A stretch of DNA of 64,000 nt from Tomocerus qinae (GCA_020055645.1 CM034546.1:24242001-24306000), one strand, 5' to 3'; shown: positions 50,001 through 64,000, counted from the first letter of the stretch. Notes: generated by a model from the letters alone, not told the origin. Program-made: numbers and translations.

Positions 50001-53000
50001 AAAAAATCAGAGTGCTCGATTTATGAAAACTATGTTATTGCGAAAAATAAATCTACAATTATGATATCATGTAAGTAATCTGATCTCTAAAATTGGCATA
50101 GTTAACTTCATATGTTGTATCTAATGAAGCAATAGTCAATGTTTTTTGAATATTTTTATTGCCGTTCTGTAAAATAGTTTTGAAATTTATAAATGTTTTC
50201 GAGGGGATTAGTGTCCCAGCATTTTAATATTAAAAATTAAAAATTATTAACATGTGAAAAAATTCATTGTGGAAGAAGATAAGAATGAATCCCATTTCAT
50301 TCATCGGATTTAACTTCCAACTATCAATGTTAATTTTTAATATTGCATTTTGCAAATTGTCGTCTGAAACGATTATTTTTATATTCGATTGAGATCCTAC
50401 GGAGATCAGAGTACTCAATTTATGAAAACTATGTTATTGCGAAAAATAAATCTACAATTATGATATCATATAAGTAATCTGATCTCTAAAATTGGCATAG
50501 TTAACTTCACATGTTGTATCTAATGAAGCAATAGTCAATGTTTTTTGAATATATTTATTGCCGTTCTGTAAAATAGTTTTGAAATTTATAAATGTTTTCG
50601 AGGGGATCAGTGTCCCAGCATTATAATATGAAAAATTAGAAATTATTAACATGTTAAAAAATTCATTGTGGAAGAAGATAAGAATGAATCCCATTTCATT
50701 CATCGGATTTAACTTCCAACTATCAATGTTAATTTTTAATATTGCATTTTGCAAATTGTCGTCTGAAACGATTATTTTTATATTCGATTGAGATCCTACG
50801 GAGATCAGAGTACTCAATTTATGAAAACTATGTTATTGCGAAAAATAAATCTACAATTATGATATCATGTAAGTAATCTGATCTCTAAAATTGGCATAGT
50901 TAACTTCACATGTTGTATGTAATGAAGCAATAGTCAATATTTTTTTAATATTTTTATTGCCGTTCTGTAAAATAGTTTTGAAATTTATAAATGTTTTCGA
51001 GGGGATTAGTGTCCCAGCATTTTAATATTAAAAATTAAAAATTATTAACATGTGAAAAAATTCATTGTGGAAGAAGATAAGAATGAATCCCATTTCATTC
51101 ATCGGATTTAACTTCCAACTATCAATGTTAATTTTTAATATTGCATTTTGCAAATTGTCGTCTGAAACGATTATTTTTATATTCGATTGAGATCCTACGG
51201 AGATCAGAGTACTCAATTTATGAAAACTATGTTATTGCGAAAAATAAATCTACAATTATGATATCATATAAGTAATCTGATCAGTAAAATTGGCATAGTT
51301 AACTTCACATGTTGTATCTAATGAAGCAATAGTCAATGTTTTTTGAATATATTTATTGCCGTTCTGTAAAATAGTTTTGAAATTTATAAATGTTTTCGAG
51401 GGGATCAGTGTCCCAGCATTATAATATGAAAAATTAGAAATTATTAACATGTTAAAAAATTCATTGTGGAAGAAGATAAGAATGAATCCCATTTCATTCA
51501 TCGGATTTAACTTCCAACTATCAATGTTAATTTTTAATATTGCATTTTGCAAATTGTCGTCTGAAACGATTATTTTTATATTCGATTGAGATCCTACGGA
51601 GATCAGAGTACTCAATTTATGAAAACTATGTTATTGCGAAAAATAAATCTACATTTATGATATCATGTAAGTAATCTGATCTCTAAAATTGGCATAGTTA
51701 ACTTCACATGTTGTATCTAATGAAGCAATAGTCAATATTTTTTGAATATTTTTATTGCCGTTCTGTAAAATAGTTTTGAAATTTATAAATGTTTTCGAGG
51801 GGATTAGTGTCCCAGCATTTTAATATTAAAAATTAAAAATTATTAACATGTGAAAAAATTCATTGTGGAAGAAGATAAGAATGAATCCCATTTCATTCAT
51901 CGGATTTAACTTCCAACTATCAATGTTAATTTTTAATATTGCATTTTGCAAATTGTTGTCTCAAACGATTATTTTTATATTCGATTGAGATCCTACGGAG
52001 ATCAGAGTACTCAATTTATGAAAACTATGTTATTGCGAAAAATAAATCTACAATTATGATATCATGTAAGTAATCTGATCTCTAAAATTGGCATAGTTAA
52101 CTTCATATGTTGTATCTAATGAAGCAATAGTCAATGTTTTTTGAATATTTTTATTGCCGTTCTGTAAAATAGTTTTGAAATTTATAAATGTTTTCGAGGG
52201 GATTAGTGTCCCAGCATTTTAATATTAAAATTTAAAAATTATTAACATGTGAAAAAATTCATTGTGGAAGAAGATAAGAATGAATCCCATTTCATTCATC
52301 GGATTTAACTTCCAACTATCAATGTTAATTTTTAATATTGCATTTTGCAAATTGTCGTCTGAAACGATTATTTTTATATTCGATTGAGATCCTACGGAGA
52401 TCAGAGTACTCAATTTATGAAAACTATGTTATTGCGAAAAATAAATCTACAATTATGATATCATATAAGTAATCTGATCAGTAAAATTGGCATAGTTAAC
52501 TTCACATGTTGTATCTAATGAAGCAATAGTCAATGTTTTTTGAATATATTTATTGCCGTTCTGTAAAATAGTTTTGAAATTTATAAATGTTTTCGAGGGG
52601 ATCAGTGTCCCAGCATTATAATATGAAAAATTAGAAATTATTAACATGTTAAAAAATTCATTGTGGAAGAAGATAAGAATGAATCCCATTTCATTCATCG
52701 GATTTAACTTCCAACTATCAATGTTAATTTTTAATATTGCATTTTGCAAATTGTCGTCTGAAACGATTATTTTTATATTCGATTGAGATCCTACGGAGAT
52801 CAGAGTACTCAATTTATGAAAACTATGTTATTGCGAAAAATAAATCTACATTTATGATATCATGTAAGTAATCTGATCTCTAAAATTGGCATAGTTAACT
52901 TCACATGTTGTATCTAATGAAGCAATAGTCAATATTTTTTGAATATTTTTATTGCCGTTCTGTAAAATAGTTTTGAAATTTATAAATGTTTTCGAGGGGA

Positions 53001-56000
53001 TTAGTGTCCCAGCATTTTAATATTAAAAATTAAAAATTATTAACATGTGAAAAAATTCATTGTGGAAGAAGATAAGAATGAATCCCATTTCATTCATCGG
53101 ATTTAACTTCCAACTATCAATGTTAATTTTTAATATTGCATTTTGCAAATTGTTGTCTGAAACGATTATTTTTATATTCGATTGAGATCCTACGGAAATC
53201 AGAGTACTCAATTTATGAAAACTATGTTATTGCGAAAAATAAATCTACAATTATGATATCATGTAAGTAATCTGATCTCTAAAATTGGCATAGTTAACTT
53301 CATATGTTGTATCTAATGAAGCAATAGACAATGTTTTTTGAATATTTTTATTGCCGTTCTGTAAAATAGTTTTGAAATTTATAAATGTTTTCGAGGGGAT
53401 TAGTGTCCCAGCATTTTAATATTAAAATTTAAAAATTATTAACATGTGAAAAAATTCATTGTGGAAGAAGATAAGAATGAATCCCATTTCATTCATCGGA
53501 TTTAACTTCCAACTATCAATGTTAATTTTTAATATTGCATTTTGCAAATTGTCGTCTGAAACGATTATTTTTATATTCGATTGAGATCCTACGGAGATCA
53601 GAGTACTCAATTTATGAAAACTATGTTATTGCGAAAAATAAATCTACAATTATGATATCATATAAGTAATCTGATCAGTAAAATTGGCATAGTTAACTTC
53701 ACATGTTGTATCTAATGAAGCAATAGTCAATGTTTTTTGAATATATTTATTGCCGTTCTGTAAAATAGTTTTGAAATTTATAAATGTTTTCGAGGGGATC
53801 AGTGTCCCAGCATTATAATATGAAAAATTAGAAATTATTAACATGTTAAAAAATTCATTGTGGAAGAAGATAAGAATAAATCCAATTTCATTCATCGGAC
53901 TTAACTTCCAACTATCAATGTTAATTTTTAATATTGCATTTTGCAAATTGTCGTCCGAAACGAATTTTTTTATATTCGATTAAGATCCTAAAAAAATCAG
54001 AGTGCTCGATTTATGAAAACTATGTTATTGCGAAAAATAAATCTACAATTATGATATCATGTAAGTAATCTGATCTCTAAAATTGGCATAGTTAACTTCA
54101 TATGTTGTATCTAATGAAGCAATAGTCAATGTTTTTTGAATATTTTTATTGCCGTTCTGTAAAATAGTTTTGAAATTTATAAATGTTTTCGAGGGGATTA
54201 GTGTCCCAGCATTTTAATATTAAAAATTAAAAATTATTAACATGTGAAAAAATTCATTGTGGAAGAAGATAAGAATGAATCCCATTTCATTCATCGGATT
54301 TAACTTCCAACTATCAATGTTAATTTTTAATATTGCATTTTGCAAATTGTCGTCTGAAACGATTATTTTTATATTCGATTGAGATCCTACGGAGATCAGA
54401 GTACTCAATTTATGAAAACTATGTTATTGCGAAAAATAAATCTACAATTATGATATCATATAAGTAATCTGATCTCTAAAATTGGCATAGTTAACTTCAC
54501 ATGTTGTATCTAATGAAGCAATAGTCAATGTTTTTTGAATATTTTTATTGCCGTTCTGTAAAATAGTTTTGAAATTTATAAATGTTTTCGAGGGGATCAG
54601 TGTCCCAGCATTATAATATGAAAAATTAGAAATTATTAACATGTTAAAAAATTCATTGTGGAAGAAGATAAGAATGAATCCCATTTCATTCATCGGATTT
54701 AACTTCCAACTATCAATGTTAATTTTTAATATTGCATTTTGCAAATTGTCGTCTGAAACGATTATTTTTATATTCGATTGAGATCCTACGGAGATCAGAG
54801 TACTCAATTTATGAAAACTATGTTATTGCGAAAAATAAATCTACAATTATGATATCATGTAAGTAATCTGATCTCTAAAATTGGCATAGTTAACTTCACA
54901 TGTTGTATCTAATGAAGCAATAGTCAATGCTTTTTGAATATTTTTATTGCCATTCTGTAAAATAGTTTTGAAATTTATAAATGTTTTCGAGGGGATTAGT
55001 GTCCCAGCATTTTAATATTAAAAATTAAAAATTATTAACATGTGAAAAAATTCATTGTGGAAGAAGATAAGAATGAATCCCATTTCATTCATCGGATTTA
55101 ACTTCCAACTATCAATGTTAATTTTTAATATTGCATTTTGCAAATTGTTGTCTGAAACGATTATTTTTATATTCGATTGAGATCCTACGGAGATCAGAGT
55201 ACTCAATTTATGAAAACTATGTTCTTGCGAAAAATAAATCTACAATTATGATATCATGTAAGTAATCTGATCTCTAAAATTGGCATAGTTAACTTCATAT
55301 GTTGTATCTAATGAAGCAATAGTCAATGTTTTTTGAATATTTTTATTGCCGATATGTAAAATAGTTTTGAAATTTATAAATGTTTTCGAGGGGATTAGTG
55401 TCCCAGCATTTTAATATTAAAAATTAAAAATTATTAACATGTTAAAAAATTCATTGTGGAAGAAGATAAGAATGAATCCCATTTCATTCATCGGATTTAA
55501 CTTCCAACTATTAATGTTAATTTTTAATATTGCATTTTGCAAATTGTCGTCTGAAACGATTATTTTTATATTCGATTGAGATCCTACGGAGATCAGAGTA
55601 CTCAATTTATGAAAACTATGTTATTGCGAAAAATAAATCTACAATTATGATATCATGTAAGTAATCTGATCTCTAAAATTGGCATAGTTAACTTCACATG
55701 TTGTATCTAATGAAGCAATAGTCAATATTTTTTGAATATTTTTATTGCCGTTCTGTAAAATAGTTTTGAAATTTATAAATGTTTTCGAGGGGATTAGTGT
55801 CCCAGCATTTTAATATTAAAAATTAAAAATTATTAACATGTGAAAAAATTCATTGTGGAAGAAGATAAGAATGAATCCCATTTCATTCATCGGATTTAAC
55901 TTCCAACTATCAATGTTAATTTTTAATATTGCATTTTGCAAATTGTTGTCTGAAACGATTATTTTTATATTCGATTGAGATCCTACGGAGATCAGAGTAC

Positions 56001-56810
56001 TCAATTTATGAAAACTATGTTATTGCGAAAAATAAATCTACAATTATGATATCATGTAAGTAATCTGATCTCTAAAATTGGCATAGTTAACTTCATATGT
56101 TGTATCTAATGTAGCAATAGTCAATGTTTTTTGAATATTTTTATTGCCGTTCTGTAAAATAGTTTTGAAATTTATAAATGTTTTCGAGGGGATTAGTGTC
56201 CCAGCATTTTAATATTAAAATTTAAAAATTATTAACATGTGAAAAAATTCATTGTGGAAGAAGATAAGAATGAATCCCATTTCATTCATCGGATTTAACT
56301 TCCAACTATCAATGTTAATTTTTAATATTGCATTTTGCAAATTGTCGTCTGAAACGATTATTTTTATATTCGATTGAGATCCTACGGAGATCAGAGTACT
56401 CAATTTATGAAAACTATGTTATTGCGAAAAATAAATCTACAATTATGATATCATATAAGTAATCTGATCAGTAAAATTGGCATAGTTAACTTCACATGTT
56501 GTATCTAATGAAGCAATAGTCAATGTTTTTTGAATATATTTATTGCCGTTCTGTAAAATAGTTTTGAAATTTATAAATGTTTTCGAGGGGATCAGTGTCC
56601 CAGCATTATAATATGAAAAATTAGAAATTATTAACATGTTAAAAAATTCATTGTGGAAGAAGATAAGAATAAATCCAATTTCATTCATCGGACTTAACTT
56701 CCAACTATCAATGTTAATTTTTAATATTGCATTTTGTAAATTGCCGTCTGAAACGATTATTTTTATATTCGATTGAGATCCTAAAAATATCAGAGTACTC
56801 AATTTATGAA
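44071..56810. repeat. Satellite block: homogeneous 399-bp monomers
   Basis: Monomers here are 399 bp and are marked by CAGCATTTTAATATTAAAAA, ATTAACATGTGAAAAAATTC and CATTATAATATGAAAAATTAG forms. Identical monomer order recurs at 3990 bp (10-mer) between 49.66 and 53.65 kb and between 50.46 and 54.45 kb, and at 1197 bp (3-mer) around 51.3-53.6 kb. Variation between neighbours is lower than in the flanking blocks. Confidence 0.7.
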
Positions 56811-59800
56811 AACTATGTTATTACGAAAAATAAATCCACAATTATGATATCATGTAAGTAATCTGATCAGTAAAATTTGCATAGTTAACTTCAGATGTTG
56901 TATCTAATGAAGCAATAATCAATGTTTTTTGTATATATTTATTGCCATTCTGTAAAATAGTTTTGGAATTTATAAATGTTTTCGAGGGGATCAGTGTCCC
57001 AGCATTATAATATTAAAAATTCGAAATTATTTACATGTTTAAAAATTCATAGTGGAAGAAGATAAGAATAAATCCCATTTCATTCATCGGACTTAACTTC
57101 CAACTATCAATGTCCAGTTTTATTATTGCATTTTGCAAATTGTGGTCTAAAACGATTATTTTTATATTCGATTAAGATCCCATAGAAATCATGGTACTCA
57201 ATTTATTGAAACTATGTTATTGCGAAAAATAAATCTACAATTATGATATCATGTAAGTAATCTGATCACTAAAATTGGCATAGTTAACTTCACATGTTGT
57301 ATCTAATGAAGCAATAGTCAATGTTTTTTGAATACTTTTATTGCCGTTCTTTAAAATAGTTTTGAAATTTTTAAATGTTTTCGAGGGGATCAGTGTCCCA
57401 GCATCATAATATTAAAAATTAGAAATTATTTACATGTTTAAAAATTCTTTGTGGAAGAAGATAAAAATAAATCCCATTTCATTCATCGGATTCAACTTTC
57501 AACTATCAATGTCCAGTTTTATTATTGCATTTTGCAAATTGTGGTCTAAAACGATTATTTTTATATTCGATTAAGATCCCATAGAAATCATGGTACTCAA
57601 TTTATTGAAACTATGTTATTGCGAAAAATAAATCTACAATTATGATATCATGTAAGTAATCTGATCACTAAAATTGGCATAGTTAACTTCACATGTTGTA
57701 TCTAATGTGCAATAGTCAATGTTTTTTGAATATTTTTATTCCCGTTCTGTAAAATAGTTTTGAAATTTATAAATTTTTTCGAGGGGATCAGTGTCCCTGC
57801 ATTATAATAACAAAATTAGAAATTATTAACATGCTTAAAAATTCGTTGTGGAAGAAGATAAGAATAAATCCCATTTCATTCATCGGACTTAACTTCCAAC
57901 TATCAATGTTCGTTTTTATTATTTCGTTTTGCAAATTGCCGTCTGAAACGATTATTTTCATATTCGATTGAGATCCTACAGAGATCATGGTACTCAATTT
58001 ATTTAAACTATGTTATTGCGAAAAATAAATCTACAATTATGATATCATGTAAGTAATCTGATCACTAAAATTGGCATAGTTAACTTCACATGTTGTATCT
58101 CATAAAGCAATAGTCAATGTTATTTGAATATATTTATTGCCATTCCATAAAATAGTTTTGAAATTTATAAATTTTTTCGAGGGGATCAGTGTCCCTGCAT
58201 TATAATAACAAAATTAGAAATTATTAACAGGTTAAAAAATTTATTGTGGAAGAAGATAAGAATGAATCCCATTTCATTCATCGGACTTTACTTCCTACTA
58301 TCAATGTTAATTTTTAATATTGCATTTTGCAAATTGTCGTCTGAAACGATTATTTTTATATTCGATTGAGATCCTACAGAGATCAGAGTACTCAATTTAT
58401 GAGTAATATGCAAAGTACTAGAGCAAAGTATGAGTACTAGAGCAAAACTATGTTATTGCGAAAAATAAATCTACAATTATGATATCATGTGATCAGTAAA
58501 ATTTGCATAGTTAATTTCAGATGTTGTATCTAATGAAGCAAAAGTCAATGTTTTTTGAATATTTTTATTGCCGTTCTGTAAAATAGTTTTGAAATTTTTA
58601 AGTGTTTTCGAGGGGATCAGTGTCCCAGCATTATAATATTAAAAATTAGAAATTATTAACATGTTTAAAAATTCATTGTGGAAGAAGATAAAAATAAATC
58701 CCATTTCATTCATCGGATTCAACTTCCAACTATCAATGTCCAGTTTTATTATTGCATTTTGCAAATTTTGGTCTAAAACGATTATTTTTATATTCGATTA
58801 AGATCCCATAGAAATCATGGTACTCAATTTATTGAAACTATGTTATTGCGAAAATTAAATCTACAATTATGATATCATGTAAGTAATCTGATCACTAAAA
58901 TTGGCATAGTTAACTTCATATGTTGTATCTAATAAAGCAATAGTCAATGCTTTTAGAATAATTTTATTGCCATTCTGTAAAATAGTTTTGAAATTTATAA
59001 ATTTTTTCGAGGGGATCAGTGTCCCTGCATTATAATAACAAAATTAGAAATTATTAACATGTTAAAAAATTCATTGTGGAAGAAGATAAGAATGAATCCC
59101 ATTTCATTCATCGGACTTAACTTCCAACTATCAATGTTAATTTTTAATATTGCATTTTGCAAATTGTCGTCTGAAACCATTATTTTTATATTCGATTGAG
59201 ATCCTACAGAGATCAGAGTACTCAATTTATGAGTAATATGCAAAGTACTAGAGCAAAGTATGAGTACTAGAGCAAAACTATGTTATTGCGAAAAATAAAT
59301 CTACAATTATGATATCATGTGAACAGTAAAATTAGCATAGTTAACTTCTAATGTTGTATCTAATGAAGCAATAGTCAATGTTTTTTGAATATTTTTATTG
59401 CCGTTCTGTAAAATAGTTTTGAAATTTTTAAATGTTTTCGAGGGGATCAGTGTCCCAGCATTATAATATTAAAAATTAGAAATTATTAACATGTTTAAAA
59501 ATTCATTGTGGAAGAAGATAAAAATAAATCCCATTTCATTCATCGGATTCAACTTCCAACTATCAATGTCCAGTTTTATTATTGCATTTTGCAAATTTTG
59601 GTCTAAAACGATTATTTTTATATTCGATTAAGATCCCATAGAAATCATGGTACTCAATTTATTGAAACTATGTTATTGCGAAAATTAAATCTACAATTAT
59701 GATATCATGTAAGTAATCTGATCACTAAAATTGGCATAGTTAACTTGATATGTTGTATCTAATAAAGCAATAGTCAATGCTTTTTGAATATTTTTATTGC

Positions 59801-62800
59801 CATTCTGTAAAATAGTTTTGAAATTTATAAATTTTTTCGAGAGGATCAGTGTCCCTGCATTATAATAACAAAATTAGAAATTATTAACATGTTAAAAAAT
59901 TCATTGTGGAAGAAGAAAAGTATAAATCCTATTTCATTCATTGGACTTAACTTACAACCATCAATGTTAATTTTTAATATTGCATTCTGCAAATTGTCGT
60001 CCGAAACGAATTTTTTTATATTCGATTAAGATCCTAAAAAAATCAGAGTGCTCGATTTATGAAAACTATGTTATTGCGAAAAATAAATCCACAATTATGA
60101 TATCATGTAAGTAATCTGATCAGTAAAATTTACGTAGTTAACTTCATATTTTGTATCTAATGAAGCAATAGTCAATGTTTTTTGAATTCTTTTATTGCCG
60201 TTCTGTAAAATAGTTTTGAAATTTTTAAATGTTTTCGAGGGGATCAGTGTCCCAGCAATATAATATTAAAAATTAGAAATGATTAACATGTTAAAAAATT
60301 CATTGTGGAAGAAGATAAGAATGAATCCCATTTCATTCATCGGACTTAACTTCCAACTATCAATGTTAAATTTTAATATTGCATTTTGCAAATTGTCGTC
60401 TGAAACGATTATTTTTATATTCGATTGAGATCCTAAAAAGATCAGAATACTCAATTTATGAAAACTATGTTATTGCGAAAAATAAATCTACAGTTATGAT
60501 ATCATGTAAGTAATGTGATCAGTAAAGTTTACGTGATTAACTTCATGTGTTGTATCTAATGAAGCAATAGTCAATGTTTTTTGAATACTTTTATTGCCGT
60601 TCTTTAAAATAGTTTTGAAATTTTTAAATGTTTTCGAGGTGATCAGTGTCCTAGCGATATAATATTAAAAATTAGAAATTATTAACATGTTAAAAAATTC
60701 ATTGTGGAAGAAGATAAGAATGAATCCCATTTCATTCATCGGACTTAACTTCCAACTATCAATGTTAATTTTTAATATTGCATTTTGCAAATTGTCGTCT
60801 GAAACGATTATTTTTATATTCGATTGAGATCCTAAAAAGATCAGAGTACTCAATTTATGAAAACTATGTTATTGCGAAAAATAAATCTACAATTATGATA
60901 TCATGTAAGTAATCTGATCACTAAAATTGGCATAGTTAACTTCACATGTTGTATCTAATGTGCAATAGTCAATGTTTTTTGAATATTTTTATTCCCGTTC
61001 TGTAAAATAGTTTTGAAATTTATAAATTTTTTCGAGGGGATCAGTGTCCCTGCATTATAATAACAAAATTAGAAATTATTAACATGTTTAGAAATTCGTT
61101 GTGGAAGAAGATAAGAATAAATCCCATTTCATTCATCGGACTTGACTTCCAACTATCAATGTTCGTTTTTATTATTTCATTTTGCAAATTGCCGTCTGAA
61201 ACGATTATTTTTATATTCGATTGAGATCCTACAGAGATCATGGTACTCAATTTATTTAAACTATGTTATTGCGAAAAATAAATCTACAATTATGATATCC
61301 TGTAAGTAATCTGATCACTAAAATTGACATAGTTAACTTCACATGTTGTATCTAATGAAGCAATAGTCAATGCTTTTTGAATATTTTTATTGCCATTCTG
61401 TAAAATAGTTTTGAAATTTATAAATTTTTTCGAGAGGATCAGTGTACCTGCATCATAATAACAAAATTAGAAATTATTAACATGTTAAAAAATTCATTGT
61501 GGAAGAAGAAAAGTATAAATCCTATTTCATTTATAAGACTTAACTTACAACCATCAATGTTAATTTTTAATATTGCATTTTGCAAATTGTCGTCCGAAAC
61601 GAATTTTTTTATATTCGATTAAGATCCTAAAAAAATCAGAGTGCTCGATTTATGAAAACTATGTTATTGCGAAAAATAAATCCACAATTTTGATATCATG
61701 TAAGTAATCTGATCACTAAAATTGGCATAGTTAACTTCACATGTTGTATCTCATAAAGCAATAGTCAATGTTTTTTGAATATATTTATTGCCATTCTATA
61801 AAATAGTTTTGAAATTTATAAATTTTTTCGAGGGGATCAGTGTCCCTGCATTATAATAACAAAATTAGAAATTATTAACATGTTAAAAAATTTATTGTGG
61901 AAGAAGATAAGAATGAATCCCATTTCATTCATCTGACTTAACTTCCAACTATCAATGTTAATTTTTAATATTGCATTTTGCAAATTGTCGTCTGAAACGA
62001 TTATTTTTATATTCGATTGAGATCCTACAGAGATCAGAGTACTCAATTTATGAGTAATATGCAAAGTACTAGAGCAAAGTATGAGTACTAGAGCAAAACT
62101 ATGTTATTGCGAAAAATAAATCTACAATTATGATATCATGTGATCAGTAAAATTTGCATAGTTAACTTCAGATGTTGTATCTAATGAAGCAATAGTCAAT
62201 GTTTTTTGAATATTTCTATTCCCGTTCTGTAAAATAGTTTTGAAATTTATAAATTTTTTCGAGGGGATCAGTGTCCCTGCATTATAATAACAAAATTAGA
62301 AATTATTAACATGTTTAGAAATTCGTTGTGGAAGAAGATAAGAATAAATCCCATTTCATTCATCGGACGTAACTTCCAACTATCAATGTTCGTTTTTATT
62401 ATTTCATTTTGCAAATTGCCGTCTGAAACGATTATTTTTATATTCGATTGAGATCCTACAGAGATCATGGTACTCAATTTATTTAAACTATGTTATTGCG
62501 AAAAATAAATCTACAATTATGATATCATGTAAGTAATCTGATCACTAAAATTGGCATAGTTAACTTCACATGTTGTATCTCATAAAGCAATAGTCAATGT
62601 TATTTGAATATATTTATTGCCATTCTATAAAATAGTTTTGAAATTTATAAATTTTTTCGAGGGGATCAGTGTCCCTGCATTATAATAACAAAATTAGAAA
62701 TTATTAACATGTTTAGAAATTCGTTGTGGAAGAAGATAAGAATAAATCCCATTTCATTCATCGGACTTAACTTCCAACTATCAATGTTCGTTTTTATTAT

Positions 62801-64000
62801 TTCATTTTGCAAATTGCCGTCTGAAACGATTATTTTTATATTCGATTGAGATCCTACAGAGATCATGGTACTCAATTTATTTAAACTATGTTATTGCGAA
62901 AAATAAATCTACAATTATGATATCATGTAAGTAATCTGATCACTAAAATTGGCATAGTTAACTTCACATGTTGTATCTAATGAAGCAATAGTCAATGCTT
63001 TTTGAATATTTTTATTGCCATTCTGTAAAATAGTTTTGAAATTTATAAATTTTTTCGAGGGGATCAGTGTCCCTGCATTATAATAACAAAATTAGAAATT
63101 ATTAACATGTTAAAAAATTCATTGTGGAAGAAGATAAGAATGAATCCCATTTCATTCATCGGACTTAACTTCCAACTATCAATGTTAATTTTTAATATTG
63201 CATTTTGCAAATTGTCGTCTGAAACGATTATTTTTATATTCGATTGAGATCCTACAGAGATCAGAGTACTCAATTTATGAGTAATATGCAAAGTACTAGA
63301 GCAAAGTATGAGTACTAGAGCAAAACTATGTTATTGCGAAAAATAAATCTACAATTATGATATCATGTGAACAGTAAAATTAGCATAGTTAACTTCACAT
63401 GTTGTATCTAATGAAGCAATAGTCAATGTTTTTTGAATATTTTTATTGCCGTTCTGTAAAATAGTTTTGAAATTTTTAAATGTTTTCGAGGGGATCAGTG
63501 TCCCAGCATTATAATATTAAAAATTAGAAATTATTAACATGTTTAAAAATTCATTGTGGAAGAAGATAAAAATAAATCCCATTTCATTCATCGGATTCAA
63601 CTTCCAACTATCAATGTCCAGTTTTATTATTGCATTTTCTCAAATTTGGGTCTAAAACGATTATTTTTATATTCGATTAAGATCCCATAGAAATCATGGT
63701 ACTCAATTTATTGAACCTATGTTATTGCGAAAATTAAATCTACAATTATGATATCATGTAAGTAATCTGATCTCTAAAATTGGCATAGTTAACTTGATAT
63801 GTTGTATCTACGGAAGCAATAGTCAATGCTTTTTGAATATTTTTATTGCCATTCTGTAAAATAGTTTTGAAATTTATAAATTTTTTCGAGAGGATCAGTG
63901 TCCCTGCATTGTAATAACAAAATTAGAAATTATTAACATGTTAAAAAATTCATTGTGGAAGAAGAAAAGTATAAATCCTATTTCATTCATTGGACTTAAC
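56811..64000. repeat. Satellite block: return of flank-type monomers
   Basis: Monomer types typical of 17.9-29 kb reappear, including the TGTGCAATAG deletion form (about 57707 and 60960) and the TCGTTTTTATTATTTC form. The insertion-bearing variant also reappears (58.4, 59.2, 62.05 and 63.28 kb). The array runs off the window. Confidence 0.65.
58399..63370. repeat. Insertion/deletion satellite variant, right occurrences
   Basis: Four monomers within this span carry the linked ~39-bp gain and ~10-bp loss described for 19312-19410: about 58399-58500, 59230-59325, 62051-62150 and 63278-63372. Two of them show the further change CATGTGAACAG in place of CATGTGATCAG. Confidence 0.8.

Larger units (their letters stand above)
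13264..64000. repeat. Satellite array, 398-399-bp monomer, ~127 copies
   Basis: From 13264 to the window edge the sequence is one uninterrupted head-to-tail tandem repeat with a period of 398 bp (399 bp in the 44-56.8 kb block). It has no other gene or element inside. Each monomer contains recognisable landmarks in the same order: GATCAGTGTCCC(T/A)GCATTATAATA, TTAACATGTTAAAAAATTC, TGTGGAAGAAGATAAGAAT, CCCATTTCATTCATCGGA, TTGCAAATTG, AAACGATTATTTTTATATTC, TTATTGCGAAAAATAAATC, ATGATATCAT, GGCATAGTTAACTTCA and GAAATTTATAAATTTTTTCG. The array continues beyond 64000. The monomer looks like a species-specific satellite; whether it is centromeric, pericentromeric or interspersed cannot be told here. 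Confidence 0.97.

Noticed and set aside
13925-63291. Recurring minus-strand open frames of 62-119 codons beginning MSTLISVGSQSN, one per satellite monomer
   Set aside because: They repeat with the monomer, vary in length with single-base changes and have no initiation context, domain or independent conservation. Homogenisation of the satellite explains them.
13264-64000. CENP-B box in the satellite monomer
   Set aside because: The closest match is TTCGTTGTGGAAGAAG in some monomers. It lacks the CGGG half of the box and is found only in a subset.
13264-64000. CRISPR-like array
   Set aside because: The repeat is a contiguous 398-bp tandem unit without unique spacers, in a eukaryotic context.

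Overview
The window looks like an AT-rich arthropod genome, probably an insect. The evidence is short GT-AG introns, many small TIR elements, a spliced gene resembling DUF4806-type proteins and a long tandem satellite. I see no bacterial operons, tRNA, rRNA or CRISPR. A hemipteran source would fit but is not shown. All alignments were made by eye, so family names are provisional.

Positions 1-7100 hold one small unrecognised membrane-protein gene (422-1186, probably with further exons upstream). After it comes transposon-rich intergenic DNA: a 1.1-kb TA-flanked TIR element (1945-3046), a 219-bp TA-flanked MITE (3814-4032), a foldback element between TTAA sites (4555-4871), and a hAT-like non-autonomous element (5254-6625) that contains two further palindromic MITEs. 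A GGCC-rich repeat patch follows (6720-6990).

Positions 7105-13257 hold a host gene built from five exons whose splice phases agree throughout (1, 1, 1, 0). Its product has an N-terminal insect 'FAVVKF...VVPVTW...CAWP' domain, an acidic/serine linker, a coiled coil and the start of a DUF4806-like C-terminal domain. Intron 2 contains a 4.7-kb DNA transposon (7746-12454). It has ~596-bp terminal inverted repeats that look identical over about 570 bp, a TATT target duplication, internal ~118-bp subterminal repeats and a transposase gene with a verifiable intron. The transposase has a Cys-rich N-terminus and a probable DDD core, but its reading frame is broken in about three places. The superfamily is not settled; the 4-bp duplication makes Sola-like one candidate.

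From 13264 to the end of the window everything is one satellite array: about 50.7 kb, roughly 127 monomers of 398-399 bp. It starts about ten bases after the last recognisable exon, where a GT donor is also available, so the array may lie inside a giant intron of the host gene. The array is layered. There are heterogeneous monomers (13.3-20 kb), a two-copy 11-mer of about 4.385 kb (about 20.1-28.9 kb), a region with 1.99-kb and 7.57-kb duplications (30-44 kb), a 399-bp-monomer block with 3990-bp repetition (44-56.8 kb), and then a return to the flank-type monomers (56.8-64 kb). Each monomer is rich in perfect short palindromes, a feature often reported for centromeric satellites. The small open frames that recur on its minus strand are best read as by-products of repetition.
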